In this document: piece after piece, positions 26,702 to 35,169 of the stretch | Layout of the letters: every line of letters starts with the position of its first letter | Position numbering within the stretch: the stretch's first letter is position 1 | Source of the DNA: Peribacillus simplex | Lineage (GTDB): Bacteria > Bacillota > Bacilli > Bacillales > DSM-1321 | Assembly: GCF_001542915.1 (NCBI RefSeq) | Contig: NZ_LNNH01000017.1 | Location: 1,097-51,042 of the forward strand | Direction: 5' to 3' | DNA length: 49,946 nt | Position numbers and translations under genes: made by a program | Notes under the pieces: generated by a model | What the model saw: the letters and a program-made list of their open reading frames with translations, nothing else | Told to the model about the DNA's origin: nothing | The model's database searches: none

Positions 26702-27725
26702 AAGTAAATGGCAGTTGAAGGAACAAGCCGTCTTCGTTACGAAGCTAGGTGAATTATTAAGCCATGGCTATCCCTTGGCAGAAGCAATCCGTTTCCTCGA
26801 GTTTCAAGAATCCAAGAAGAAGGCGGGAGATTTCTCTAAAGCCTTACAAGATTTAAGGAATGGCTATCCCTTGCATCAAGTGCTGTCCCATCTAGATTTT
26901 CATCCACAACTTGTCAGTTATATCTTTTATGGAGAGCAGTACGGCGACCTTGATCGGGCGTTGAAAGAAGGCGGGGGATATTGGAAGAAAAGAACGGAAG
27001 ATCTGGATAAAGTAAAAAAAATATTGGTTTACCCCATATTCCTGGCTTTTTTTGTAGGCATCGTGTTTTATATTCTCCAAAGTGTTCTCCTTCCCCAATT
27101 CCAGGCCATCTATTTAACGATGGATGTCGATCAAAATGCCATCCTGATTCTGTTGTCTGCATTTTCCTTCATTCTGCCTCTTCTTCCCTTCGTTTTGCTT
27201 TTCTTGATCCTATTCTCGTATCTGCTCAAGCTCTTTTGGTTCAACCGATTATGCCCTTTACGGCAGCGAACGATCCTGATGGGCATTCCGGTATTAGGGA
27301 ACTTCATCAAATTATATGAAACCTATTTTTTTGCAAGCCAATTCAGCGGCATGCTTTCCGGTGGATTGTCCATTAACGAAAGCATTAAATTGTTCTCGAT
27401 AAATCAGCAGCAGCCATTTTATCAAAAACTCTGCTCGATCATGAAGGATGACCTGACAGAAGGCCGTTCGCTTGAAATGATTTTTCGTGAATTGCCTTAT
27501 TTTGATAAGAATTTGCCAGTGGTTGCAGCAAATGGACAAAAATACGGGAGGCTTGATGTGGAGCTATTGCATTACAGCCGTTTCTTGCTTGAGAGGATGG
27601 AAGAGAAAATGAACGTCACCCTAAAAATCCTCCAACCCCTTATGTTTTCGGTGATAGGTCTCCTGATCGTGTCGATTTATTTAGCGGTTTTGCTGCCGAT
27701 GTTCTCATTGCTCGATGGGATTTAA
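26694..27725 (+). CDS. comGB: Competence pseudopilus membrane platform protein ComGB
   Basis: GspF/PilC-type inner-membrane platform of the pseudopilus, 343 residues with three hydrophobic membrane segments (near 120-140, 165-200 and the C-terminus). ATG 26694 overlaps the comGA stop by 8 bases with no separate ribosome binding site, suggesting translational coupling. Length and order match the comG operon. Confidence 0.93.
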   Translation: MTKSKWQLKEQAVFVTKLGELLSHGYPLAEAIRFLEFQESKKKAGDFSKALQDLRNGYPLHQVLSHLDFHPQLVSYIFYGEQYGDLDRALKEGGGYWKKRTEDLDKVKKILVYPIFLAFFVGIVFYILQSVLLPQFQAIYLTMDVDQNAILILLSAFSFILPLLPFVLLFLILFSYLLKLFWFNRLCPLRQRTILMGIPVLGNFIKLYETYFFASQFSGMLSGGLSINESIKLFSINQQQPFYQKLCSIMKDDLTEGRSLEMIFRELPYFDKNLPVVAANGQKYGRLDVELLHYSRFLLERMEEKMNVTLKILQPLMFSVIGLLIVSIYLAVLLPMFSLLDGI

Positions 27726-27803
27726 GAATTTCATTATTGAAATGTGGAGGTGAAACTGCACAAAAACCATTCTGAGATCAGATGGTTTAAGGAGCAGGAT
27801 GAT

Positions 27804-28112
27804 ATGAAGAAAGTTTTGGATGAAAGAGGTTTTACCCTAATTGAGATGCTTATTGTTTTACTAGTCATCTCGATACTTTTGATCATTACCATACCCAATA
27901 TCACCAAGCATCAATCGACGATCCATACAAGAGGATGCGAAGCCTTCGTAAAGATGGCCCAAGCACAAGTGCAGGCATATGAGATTGACAATGCCAAGCT
28001 GCCTGGGAGCATAGATGAATTGGAAAGCCAAGGTTATCTTAAACAGACCACCTGTCCGAATGGAGATGAGATCAGCTTGGATAAAAAGGGGAAAATAACG
28101 ATTGTTGAGTAG
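27804..28112 (+). CDS. comGC: Major pseudopilin ComGC
   Basis: The main pseudopilin. The prepilin peptidase motif GFTLIEMLIVL follows a short charged leader; ComC would cut before Phe. Two cysteines (RGCEAF, TTCPNG) could form the intramolecular disulfide known in this protein. ATG 27804 follows TAAGGAG at 27788-27794. 102 residues, normal for the family. Confidence 0.94.
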   Translation: MKKVLDERGFTLIEMLIVLLVISILLIITIPNITKHQSTIHTRGCEAFVKMAQAQVQAYEIDNAKLPGSIDELESQGYLKQTTCPNGDEISLDKKGKITIVE

Positions 28113-28563
28113 AAGAAAAGGAATGATTAAGCATGACAATGGGGGATTTACGATGTCGGAAACCCTAATTGTCCTTGTCATTTTTATACTGCTGCTTTCC
28201 ATAACCCCCAATTTATATCCAAGCTTCAATAGAGGAATGGAAGAAAGGCTGTTCCTTTCCCAATTTCATGAGGATCTTTTCTATGCACAACAATATGCCA
28301 TCAGCCATGAAGGGTTGATTTACCTGCATATCGATGATGTCAATAAGATATATACCGTTTCCTCATACAAAGAGGGTAAGATCCTGGAGCGAAGCATACC
28401 TGCGGATATCCACTTTTCAAGTGGCACTTTAGGGTTTAGCTTTTATTTTAATCAGAATGGAAATGTATCAAAAGCAGGAACATTGATGATTGAAACATCG
28501 AAGGGGAAGTACAAATTGGTTCTGAATATCGGCAAAGGGAGGTTCAGGATTGAGAAATTGTAA
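28102..28563 (+). CDS. comGD: Minor pseudopilin ComGD
   Basis: A minor pseudopilin with an N-terminal cleavage motif GGFTMSETLIVLVIF. TTG 28102, behind AAGGGGA, overlaps the comGC end by 11 bases; ATG 28123 is also possible but almost touches its AAAAGGA. 153 residues from the TTG start. Confidence 0.88.
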   Translation: MLSRRKGMIKHDNGGFTMSETLIVLVIFILLLSITPNLYPSFNRGMEERLFLSQFHEDLFYAQQYAISHEGLIYLHIDDVNKIYTVSSYKEGKILERSIPADIHFSSGTLGFSFYFNQNGNVSKAGTLMIETSKGKYKLVLNIGKGRFRIEKL

Positions 28564-28888
28564 AGGGTATGTGTACCTTGAGCTGATGGCCGCCTTTTCT
28601 GTTTGTGCATTTTTGGCGCTCTCGATTTTACCGATCCTTGAGAATGTGATGACCGACCGCAAAAATATGATCATGAAGACGGAAGCCCACCATTTGTTGT
28701 ATGAAAGGTTGACGGCGTTCATGGAAGGGGAGGTACAGGGCATGGAGCAGGAATTCATTATTCAAAAAAAATCCTACCGCATGATTTGGAAGGACGATGG
28801 AGATTCATCGGGAACTATTGAAGGATGTGTACGTTATGAAAATGCATCGGGAAAAGATGAGTCGATTTGTGATATTGCGGCAAAATGA
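28550..28888 (+). CDS. comGE: Minor pseudopilin-like protein ComGE
   Basis: A 112-residue protein with one N-terminal hydrophobic segment (LELMAAFSVCAFLALSIL) and an extracytoplasmic remainder; order identifies it as ComGE. TTG 28550 follows GGGAGG with spacing of 7 and overlaps comGD by 14 bases. Sequence similarity alone would be weak, as is usual for this fast-diverging protein. Confidence 0.85.
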   Translation: MRNCKGYVYLELMAAFSVCAFLALSILPILENVMTDRKNMIMKTEAHHLLYERLTAFMEGEVQGMEQEFIIQKKSYRMIWKDDGDSSGTIEGCVRYENASGKDESICDIAAK

Positions 28889-29315
28889 TGGCTTTACGAT
28901 GATTGAAATGCTTTTTTCACTACTGATTTTGATGTTGATTTCTCTTTTTGTTGTGCAGCTTTTCTCCATCATCCAAACCCAGGTGGAGGCGGTTAATAAA
29001 TTGCATCCTAAAGAGTGGGAGGTCTTCACCATGCAGATGCATCAGGAAATCCGGAGCTCCAAATCCCAGGTTGTAAGGGGGAGTGGATTATATTTAATGT
29101 CAGGTGATCAATTATCATCCATTGAACAATATGAAGATAAGGTTCGCAGGAGGGTCGATGGCAAGGGGCATGAAGTCATCCTGCAGAACATATCAAAATT
29201 TCAGGTGAAGAAGGATGGCAGCGTCATTGTCCTGGTTGTGACAGATAAGGCAGGGACTACTTTTAGCCGAAGCTTTCATCCATACTTTAAAGATGGGAAC
29301 GAAGCGGATGAATAA
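28836..29315 (+). CDS. comGF: Minor pseudopilin ComGF
   Basis: Prepilin-type motif DGFTMIEMLFSLLIL near the start of a 159-residue protein. ATG 28836 has AAGGATG at a proper distance; ATG 28797 lacks good spacing. It overlaps comGE substantially (53 bases), consistent with the tightly packed comG operon. Confidence 0.88.
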   Translation: MKMHREKMSRFVILRQNDGFTMIEMLFSLLILMLISLFVVQLFSIIQTQVEAVNKLHPKEWEVFTMQMHQEIRSSKSQVVRGSGLYLMSGDQLSSIEQYEDKVRRRVDGKGHEVILQNISKFQVKKDGSVIVLVVTDKAGTTFSRSFHPYFKDGNEADE

Positions 29316-29694
29316 TCAAAAAGGAGTCGTTTTCCCGATGGTGCTGATTATAGCCAGTGTTTTCATCATGCTGATGATTTTAATGATCGATCAATTTATC
29401 ATCGATAAAAGATTTTATAAAGAAGTGGAAGAATCGTTGGTGGCAGACCATCTTGTCCATCTAGCCGTTAAGGAAGTGACGGCAGGGTGGGAGGAGGATA
29501 TGCCGGAAGTATTCCAAGGGGACATAACGTATCCAGATGGTGCGGTGCGGTATTCGTTGTTGAAGCATGACGGTCGATATGCATTTATCGAATTTTCCTC
29601 CACGACTAAAAATGATCGAGTGGGCAGGATCGTCATACAATATGATAAAGAGGCGGGGAGAGTGGTGGAATGGATCGAAAAACAGACTGGCTGA
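29308..29694 (+). CDS. comGG: Minor pseudopilus protein ComGG
   Basis: A 128-residue protein with an N-terminal hydrophobic segment (VVFPMVLIIASVFIMLMIL) and no prepilin peptidase motif, as in other ComGG proteins. Order defines it as the last comG gene. ATG 29308 gives the family-like MNNQKGVVFP start and overlaps comGF by 8 bases; ATG 29293 is an alternative. No strong ribosome binding site is seen for either. Confidence 0.83.
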   Translation: MNNQKGVVFPMVLIIASVFIMLMILMIDQFIIDKRFYKEVEESLVADHLVHLAVKEVTAGWEEDMPEVFQGDITYPDGAVRYSLLKHDGRYAFIEFSSTTKNDRVGRIVIQYDKEAGRVVEWIEKQTG

Positions 29695-29798
29695 CGCGTT
29701 CCGATTGGCGGATCAACGAGATGCTGGCCGTGTTAAGAAAGGACGTCCAGGAATAAAAGTAGCAGCAATCGGGCATGCTTATCATAGGGTGATACCAT

Positions 29799-29984
29799 AT
29801 GTCTACTAACGCTTATATTAAATATCTGACGCAACAGTTTGTCGAATATTTTAATCTGACCAAAAAAGAACGAAGAGAAAAGCGCCGTCATAAAAAAGAG
29901 GATAAAAATCACGGGATGTCCCATTGGTTTGGCATTGTCCCTTTTGCGTTGACGATGTTTGTAAGGAAGAATATCAAAAAATGA
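29799..29984 (+). CDS. yqzE: YqzE family protein
   Basis: A 61-residue basic protein: an amphipathic start (YIKYLTQQFVEYFN), a highly charged middle (KKERREKRRHKKED) and a hydrophobic end with HWFGIVPFALTMFV. This is the YqzE layout, and the gene lies right after comGG as in B. subtilis. ATG 29799 follows AGGGTGATACC. Function unknown. Confidence 0.87.
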   Translation: MSTNAYIKYLTQQFVEYFNLTKKERREKRRHKKEDKNHGMSHWFGIVPFALTMFVRKNIKK

Positions 29985-29987
29985 AAC

Positions 29988-30070
29988 AGATGTCCTTCAT
30001 TGTACATGGACATCTCAAACTGTAGACAAACCCAAAAATGATAAGGGGTTTGTCTACAGTTATTTTGTTT
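29988..30070 (+). terminator. Double hairpin terminator after yqzE, second of TGTAGACAAA family
   Basis: First hairpin: AGATGTCC (29988-29995) with GGACATCT (30008-30015). Second: AACTGTAGACAAACCC (30018-30033) pairs perfectly with GGGTTTGTCTACAGTT (30046-30061) and is followed by ATTTTGTTT. Confidence 0.85.
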
Positions 30071-30104
30071 GTATTGAAATTGAATTCATTCCACTCTGCA
30101 TTTG

Positions 30105-30955
30105 AAATATAAGAGTGGATTCCAATTGCCCACAGGTAGAGATTTGTCCAATGACCATTCCGTTTCACTGTGGGCGCTCGCTTTCCGCGGGCGGTCCGTG
30201 AGCCTCCTCGTCTTTCAGCCTGCGGTGTCTCACGTGACACGCATTTCCCGCAGGAGTCTCGCACCCTCCGTTCCACTCCCATTTGCAAAATAAGCTGGAA
30301 TTGCGATTGCGCACAGTTTTGATGATGTGTCCAATGATCGTTGTTTCACTGCGAGTGCTCGCTTTCCGCGGGCGTTCCGTGAGCCTCCTCGTCTTTCAGC
30401 TGCGGTGTCTCACGTGACACGCATTTCCCGCAGGAGTCTCGCACCCTCCGTTCCACTCCCATTTGTGTGCAAAATAAGCTGGAATTGCGATTGCGATTGC
30501 GCACAGGTAGAGATTTGTCCAATGACCATTCCGTTTCACTGTGGGAGCTCGCTTTCCGCGGGCGGTCCATGAGCCTCCTTGGCTTTCAGCCTGCGGTGTC
30601 TCACGTGACACGCATTTCCCGCAGGAGTCTCGCACCCTCCGTTCCACTCCCATTTGTGTGCAAAATAAGCTGGAATTGCGATTGCGCACAGTTTTGATGA
30701 TGTGTCCAATGATCGTTGTTTCACTGCGAGTGCTCGCTTTCCGTGGGCGTTCCGTGAGCCTCCTCGTCTTTCAGCCTGCGGTGTCTCACGTGACACGCAT
30801 TTCCCGCAGGAGTCTCGCACCCTCCGTTCCACTTCAATTGTGTGCAAAATAAGCTGGAATTGCGATTGCACACAGTTTTGATGATGTGTCCAATGATCGT
30901 TTCGTTACACTGTGGGCGCTCGCTTTCCGCGGATCGCATTTCCCGCAGGAGGTCT
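30105..30955. repeat. Higher-order tandem array of structured repeats
   Basis: A conserved core starts at 30176, 30357, 30547, 30732 and 30918 (spacings 181, 190, 185, 186); the fifth copy is internally deleted. The core carries GCTCGCTTTCCGCGGGCG, a CCTGCGG...CCGCAGG stem enclosing a GTGTC...GACAC stem, and CCCGCAGGAGTCTCGC. The spacers alternate between a CAGGTAGAGATTTG type (before copies 1 and 3) and a CAGTTTTGATGATG type (before 2 and 4), so the array looks like duplication of a two-unit block of 371-375 bp. It carries no gene of its own and abuts the yqhG stop codon. Confidence 0.92.
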
Positions 30956-31751
30956 ATCCCAATGCGCGGTCTGAAAGGTAAAATAATCCCCCGTTAATGA
31001 TCGATATTCGTATGTTGGGTTCATATTGCGCCTTGAGTGCCTCTTTTTCGGTAAAATAGCTATCACTTTTTTCGTCCATGTCCTTGTAAAAATGCTCCAA
31101 CAGATTCAAGTCATCCTGCCAGCGTCTCATGGCTTCTTCCGCCCATGAATGGTCATCACCCTCGAAACTGGTCCTGATGTAAGTATCGAGTCTTGCCAAT
31201 CCACTTTTAGGCATGATGAGCGGTGAAAGGGTAAAGGAGTAATCCGGGATCTTCGGGGTGACTTTGACTGGCATGAGCCGATTATGAAACCCTTCCATGA
31301 TTTCTCCTGAAATGAGATTCAGGCCGATGGACATAAAGGTATCTTTTTTACGATCGCATTGATAAGATATTTTTACATTGAGTGTCAGCCAAGGAAATAA
31401 CGGATGATTTCCGCCTTTAACCGGAGGGGTATCCTCAAAGAGTCTCGTATATCCGGCCAGCTTCTTCGTCGATTGGATAATCTGATGAAGGCGGGGGGAA
31501 CCGAAATGAATCATTTCGCCCTTCAAATCCGCTGGGGTCCGATCTGGGTCGGTTATGAAGGTGATTACTGCCGGGTTCGGAATCCCGCCTGTTTTTTCAA
31601 GATAGTGCCAATAGAAAGGGCGGTTCATTAATTCCTTATCCATGTCGATTGTCAGCTGAACGGTAAGGTGGGAGCCTCCATCGGCCAAAATTTCGCAATC
31701 ATTGGCTTTAAAGTAAGTGTGTAAAAAATCATGAATTTCCTGTTGCTGCAT
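30954..31751 (-). CDS. yqhG: YqhG family protein
   Basis: A 265-residue soluble protein of the conserved Bacillus YqhG family, beginning MQQQEIHDFLHTYFKAND; the long run KELMNRPFYWHYLEKTGG is a family signature. ATG 31751 follows GGAAGGTGAGG (GTG 31760 overlaps it) and overlaps the yqhH end by 23 bases, suggesting an operon with the helicase. Its stop codon touches the end of the repeat array. Function unknown. Confidence 0.87.
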   Translation of the reverse strand: MQQQEIHDFLHTYFKANDCEILADGGSHLTVQLTIDMDKELMNRPFYWHYLEKTGGIPNPAVITFITDPDRTPADLKGEMIHFGSPRLHQIIQSTKKLAGYTRLFEDTPPVKGGNHPLFPWLTLNVKISYQCDRKKDTFMSIGLNLISGEIMEGFHNRLMPVKVTPKIPDYSFTLSPLIMPKSGLARLDTYIRTSFEGDDHSWAEEAMRRWQDDLNLLEHFYKDMDEKSDSYFTEKEALKAQYEPNIRISIINGGLFYLSDRALG

Positions 31752-33417
31752 GAACCTCACCTTCCTTCATGGCTTGTGCGAATTGAATTAACGACGAGAA
31801 ATTATCCATCTTGATTTTCATTTCTCCCTCGGTTTTCGACTCGCCGACTACATCTATTAAATATTCCTCAATATTGCTGATGTCCAACTTGGTTAGGATA
31901 TCATCCAATTCCCCAATCACCTTTTCAAACAAATTGATTTTTTCGTATAGTAATTTGAGGATATGCTCTTCGACCGTATTTTTCGTCGCAAAGTTATAAA
32001 TCATGACATCTTCTTCCTGACCAAGCCGATGTATCCGCCCGATTCTTTGCTCAAGTCTCATCGGGTTCCAGGGCAGGTCGAAATTAATCAAGTGATGGCA
32101 AAACTGCAGGTTTATTCCTTCCCCTCCAGCTTCCGTAGCAATTAACACCTGTATGTTCTTTTGGAACAATTCCCGCATCCAGTCTTTCTTTCCTCGTTTG
32201 AAGCCGCCGCGAAATGGAACGGAAGAGATTCCGTTTTGCTGTAAATACCATTGTAAATAGAGCTGGGTGGCGCGGTATTCGGTGAAAATGATCACTTTAT
32301 CATCGATTTTCTTGATCAGTTCCAGAGCCTTTTCGGCTTTAGAGTTCTGAACCGTTTCATTCACCTTTGTAAATAGTTCATCAAGCTTTGCCGTATAGTC
32401 GGGCGAAGGATCGTCATATTTAGCTTTCATATTTTTTAAAGTGTAATAGACTGCCTCCCTGCTTGAACAAGCTTCCCTTTGGAGGGTGAGAGCGGAAAAG
32501 GTGCTTCCCTTCGTTCCTTCTGTAATCGGCTTGAATTGTGAAACAGCATCATATAAGGCTTGTTCGGTGGGAGAAAACTCGATGGTGATGGTTTCCACAT
32601 GCCGTTTTGTCCATTCGATCCCGGTATCGGCCCTCCGATTGCGAATCATGACCGTGTTTACGAGTTCCTTAAGATGTTCATCCTCGATTATGCCTCGGCC
32701 TTTTCCTTTATATTTTTCTGAAAAGAGTGAAGCATTCCCCAAATGCCCTGGTTTCAATAAGGAAACAAGGTGAAAGATTTCCTCGACTTTATTTTGGATG
32801 GGAGTTGCCGTCAGGAGCAGGCAAAATTTCTTTTTCAGATTTTGGACGAACTCGTAGTTCTTCGTTTTGTTGTTTTTTAGTTTATGGGCTTCGTCAATGA
32901 TGATGAAGTCATATTCCTGATTGAAGATGATATCACGATGGGGAGCGCGTTTCGCCGTATCAATCGAAGATATGACGACATCGCAGGATTCCCAAACGTA
33001 GCTTTTCCTTTGGGCGACTGCCGGGATATGAAACTTCGTATTCAATTCAAATGCCCATTGTGAAACGAGGGAAGCGGGTACAAGGATCAATACTTTTTTG
33101 ACAAGGCCTCGTATCATATATTCCTTTAAGATCAGCCCGGCTTCGATCGTTTTCCCGAGCCCCACCTCATCAGCTAATATGGCCTTCCCATTCATCTTTT
33201 CCACGACTTGTTTTGCTGCCTCCAATTGGTGGGGAAGCGGGGTTAGATGAGGCAGGTGCTTGGGTGCCTGTAATCCTTCAAAATCAGGGATGATGAGGTT
33301 TTCTTCCATTTGAACAGCCAGCTTATAAAGCTCCCAATTTCCCCATGGTCCGTCATTTTCAATTTTTTGCAGAAACTCGTCATTCCATTCTAAATTGGAG
33401 GATATATTGATTTTCAT
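31729..33417 (-). CDS. yqhH: SNF2/DEAD-box family helicase-like ATPase, YqhH type
   Basis: A 562-residue superfamily 2 SNF2-type ATPase. Motif I ADEVGLGKT, the DEAH box of motif II (IIIDEAHKLKN), motif III LLTATPIQN and the C-terminal helicase motifs (ATEAGGEGINLQ, QRIGRIHRLGQ) are all intact. It probably remodels or moves along nucleic acid; its target is unknown. First gene of a minus-strand operon with yqhG; transcription diverges from the gcv operon. Confidence 0.93.
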   Translation of the reverse strand: MKINISSNLEWNDEFLQKIENDGPWGNWELYKLAVQMEENLIIPDFEGLQAPKHLPHLTPLPHQLEAAKQVVEKMNGKAILADEVGLGKTIEAGLILKEYMIRGLVKKVLILVPASLVSQWAFELNTKFHIPAVAQRKSYVWESCDVVISSIDTAKRAPHRDIIFNQEYDFIIIDEAHKLKNNKTKNYEFVQNLKKKFCLLLTATPIQNKVEEIFHLVSLLKPGHLGNASLFSEKYKGKGRGIIEDEHLKELVNTVMIRNRRADTGIEWTKRHVETITIEFSPTEQALYDAVSQFKPITEGTKGSTFSALTLQREACSSREAVYYTLKNMKAKYDDPSPDYTAKLDELFTKVNETVQNSKAEKALELIKKIDDKVIIFTEYRATQLYLQWYLQQNGISSVPFRGGFKRGKKDWMRELFQKNIQVLIATEAGGEGINLQFCHHLINFDLPWNPMRLEQRIGRIHRLGQEEDVMIYNFATKNTVEEHILKLLYEKINLFEKVIGELDDILTKLDISNIEEYLIDVVGESKTEGEMKIKMDNFSSLIQFAQAMKEGEVHAATGNS

Positions 33418-33588
33418 AGAAAAAACTCCCTCTTACATCATAATTTCCTTAATATAAGGTCAAAATCCGAACATTTCATATGTGAAATAAGAAAAATATT
33501 TATCTTCAAAAGATATTGCAGAGATAAGTTTCTTAGGGTAGGATATAAGTATATTTAGAAAATTCCAATTTTCCACGCTTGAAGTACT
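33418..33588. other. Divergent intergenic region between yqhH and the gcv riboswitch
   Basis: AT-rich region that must contain the yqhH promoter and upstream elements of the gcv promoter. I saw no definite operator sites. Confidence 0.4.
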
Positions 33589-33618
33589 TTGATTTTGTGG
33601 TTCACGTTTCATTAGTAT
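33589..33618 (+). promoter_or_regulatory. Candidate sigma-A promoter of the gcv riboswitch transcript
   Basis: TTGATT (33589-33594) and TAGTAT (33613-33618) are spaced by 18 bp, about 135 bases before the riboswitch aptamers. It is the best pair seen here, but similar weak pairs occur by chance in AT-rich DNA. Confidence 0.4.
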
Positions 33619-33758
33619 GGGCCATAGGCTCCCACTTTATCCAAGTTAACTGAAGATAAAAGAGGTGGCAGTGAAGTTATTCCATGAATGCCCAGGGATT
33701 ACGAATGCCAGGGAGTGGTCCCTTGCATGGGTAAACCATTATATGCGGTTGAAGATAA

Positions 33759-33920
33759 GGGGAGAGACTACGGATGTAGCGCCGAAGGAGCAAACTTAGC
33801 AGTGAATCTCTCAGGCAAAAGAACTCTTATTGGACGCAACTCTGGAGAGCGCCGCCGATTGGACGGCCACCAAAGGGGAAAACCTATCATATAGGTAAAC
33901 TTTCAGGTTTCAGGACAGAG
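33759..33920 (+). promoter_or_regulatory. Tandem glycine riboswitch
   Basis: Two glycine aptamers in series, recognisable by GGGGAGAGAC...GCGCCGAAGGAGCAAAC with AATCTCTCAGGCAAAAG, then CTCTGGAGAG...GCCACCAAAGGGG with AACTTTCAGG. Together they sense glycine and switch on the cleavage genes in Bacillus; here gcvT-gcvPA-gcvPB lie just downstream. The second aptamer overlaps the terminator's left arm (from 33913), the usual expression platform. Confidence 0.95.
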
Positions 33921-33954
33921 AAAAAGCTCAAACGGGCTTTCTCTGTCCTTTTTT
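33913..33954 (+). terminator. Riboswitch-controlled intrinsic terminator
   Basis: GGACAGAGAAAGC-type arm (33913-33927) pairs with GCTTTCTCTGTCC (33936-33948) around a short loop and is followed by TTTTTT. Glycine binding should keep the left arm in the aptamer and allow read-through. Confidence 0.92.
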
Positions 33955-34045
33955 GTGCTTTTTCATATCAGGAATCACGAATGATTTTGAAGCTATTCGA
34001 TCATGAAGCCTATTTAATCCAAAAATATCTGAGGGGGGTCATTTT

Positions 34046-35152
34046 TTGACCAATTTAAAAAGAACACCACTATTCGAGGTTTATCAGGAAAGCGGAGGCA
34101 AAACGATTGATTTTGGAGGCTGGGAACTGCCCGTCCAATTTTCGGGCATCAAGGATGAGCATGAAGCCGTTCGTGCAAAGGCGGGTTTATTCGATGTTTC
34201 GCATATGGGAGAGGTTGATGTAAAGGGTCCTGGAAGCCTTCCTTTTTTACAGAAGATGCTGACCAACGATGTATCGAAGCTGCAGCAGGGCGGGGCGCTA
34301 TATACGGCAATGTGTTATGAAAACGGGGGGACGATTGATGACCTCATCGTTTATAAAATGGCGGAGGATGACTATTTGCTCGTGGTCAATGCAGCTAATA
34401 CGGAAAAAGATTTTAACTGGCTGCAAGCAAATTGTCCGGAAGATGTCCAACTTACGAATGTATCAAGTGACTATACACAGCTAGCCCTTCAAGGACCGGC
34501 TGCAGAGAAGATATTGCAAAAACTGTCAGGTGACACGGACCTTAGTGAAATTGGCTTTTTCAAGTTCAAGGAAAACGTCATGATAAATGGGATCGCTACG
34601 ATCGTTTCCCGTACCGGATATACAGGCGAAGATGGATTTGAGATATATAGCCGCAGTGAAAATGGTCCTTCCCTTTGGAAGGCGATTTTGGAAGCTGGGA
34701 AGGAAGAAGGAATTCAGCCGATTGGTTTGGGTGCTCGTGATACCCTGAGATTTGAAGCGAAACTGCCGTTGTATGGACAGGAGCTATCAGCGGACATCAC
34801 CCCGATAGAGGCGGGGATCGGTTTTGCGGTAAAAGTGGATAAGGAAGCTGATTTTTTCGGGAAAGCTGTTCTTGCTGAACAAAAGGAAAAAGGGGCTCCT
34901 CGCAAGCTTGTTGGAATTGAGATGATTGACCGTGGCATTCCACGTCATGGTTATAAGGTATACAGCGGGGACCAAATCATTGGCGAGGTCACGACAGGCA
35001 CCCAATCCCCTACATTGAAGAAAAATGTTGGATTGGTACTTATCGACAAGGAATTTTCGGCGCTGGATGCAACTGTCGAAGTGGAGATCCGTTCGAAACG
35101 TTTGAAAGCCACTATCATACAAACACCTTTTTATAAAAAACCACGTAAATAG
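34046..35152 (+). CDS. gcvT: Glycine cleavage system T protein (aminomethyltransferase)
   Basis: Transfers the methylene group from aminomethyl-GcvH to tetrahydrofolate, releasing ammonia. The 368-residue protein shows [34 protein letters not shown] and the family's [12 protein letters not shown]. The start is TTG 34046 behind GAGGGGGG (34031-34038). First gene of the operon under riboswitch control; GcvH is not encoded in this window. Confidence 0.97.
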   Translation: MTNLKRTPLFEVYQESGGKTIDFGGWELPVQFSGIKDEHEAVRAKAGLFDVSHMGEVDVKGPGSLPFLQKMLTNDVSKLQQGGALYTAMCYENGGTIDDLIVYKMAEDDYLLVVNAANTEKDFNWLQANCPEDVQLTNVSSDYTQLALQGPAAEKILQKLSGDTDLSEIGFFKFKENVMINGIATIVSRTGYTGEDGFEIYSRSENGPSLWKAILEAGKEEGIQPIGLGARDTLRFEAKLPLYGQELSADITPIEAGIGFAVKVDKEADFFGKAVLAEQKEKGAPRKLVGIEMIDRGIPRHGYKVYSGDQIIGEVTTGTQSPTLKKNVGLVLIDKEFSALDATVEVEIRSKRLKATIIQTPFYKKPRK

Positions 35153-35169
35153 AGGGGAATGGTCATTAG

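Noticed and set aside
30102..30939. Several 60-110-residue frames within the repeat array
   Set aside because: They are translations of the repeat core in several frames and both strands; repeated products with no start signals.
30105..30955. CRISPR array
   Set aside because: Units of 181-190 bp with 100-bp cores and shared spacers do not fit repeat/spacer structure; spacers are not unique and no cas genes are nearby.
33688..33894. 68-residue frame within the gcv leader
   Set aside because: It lies inside the glycine riboswitch and has no ribosome binding site.
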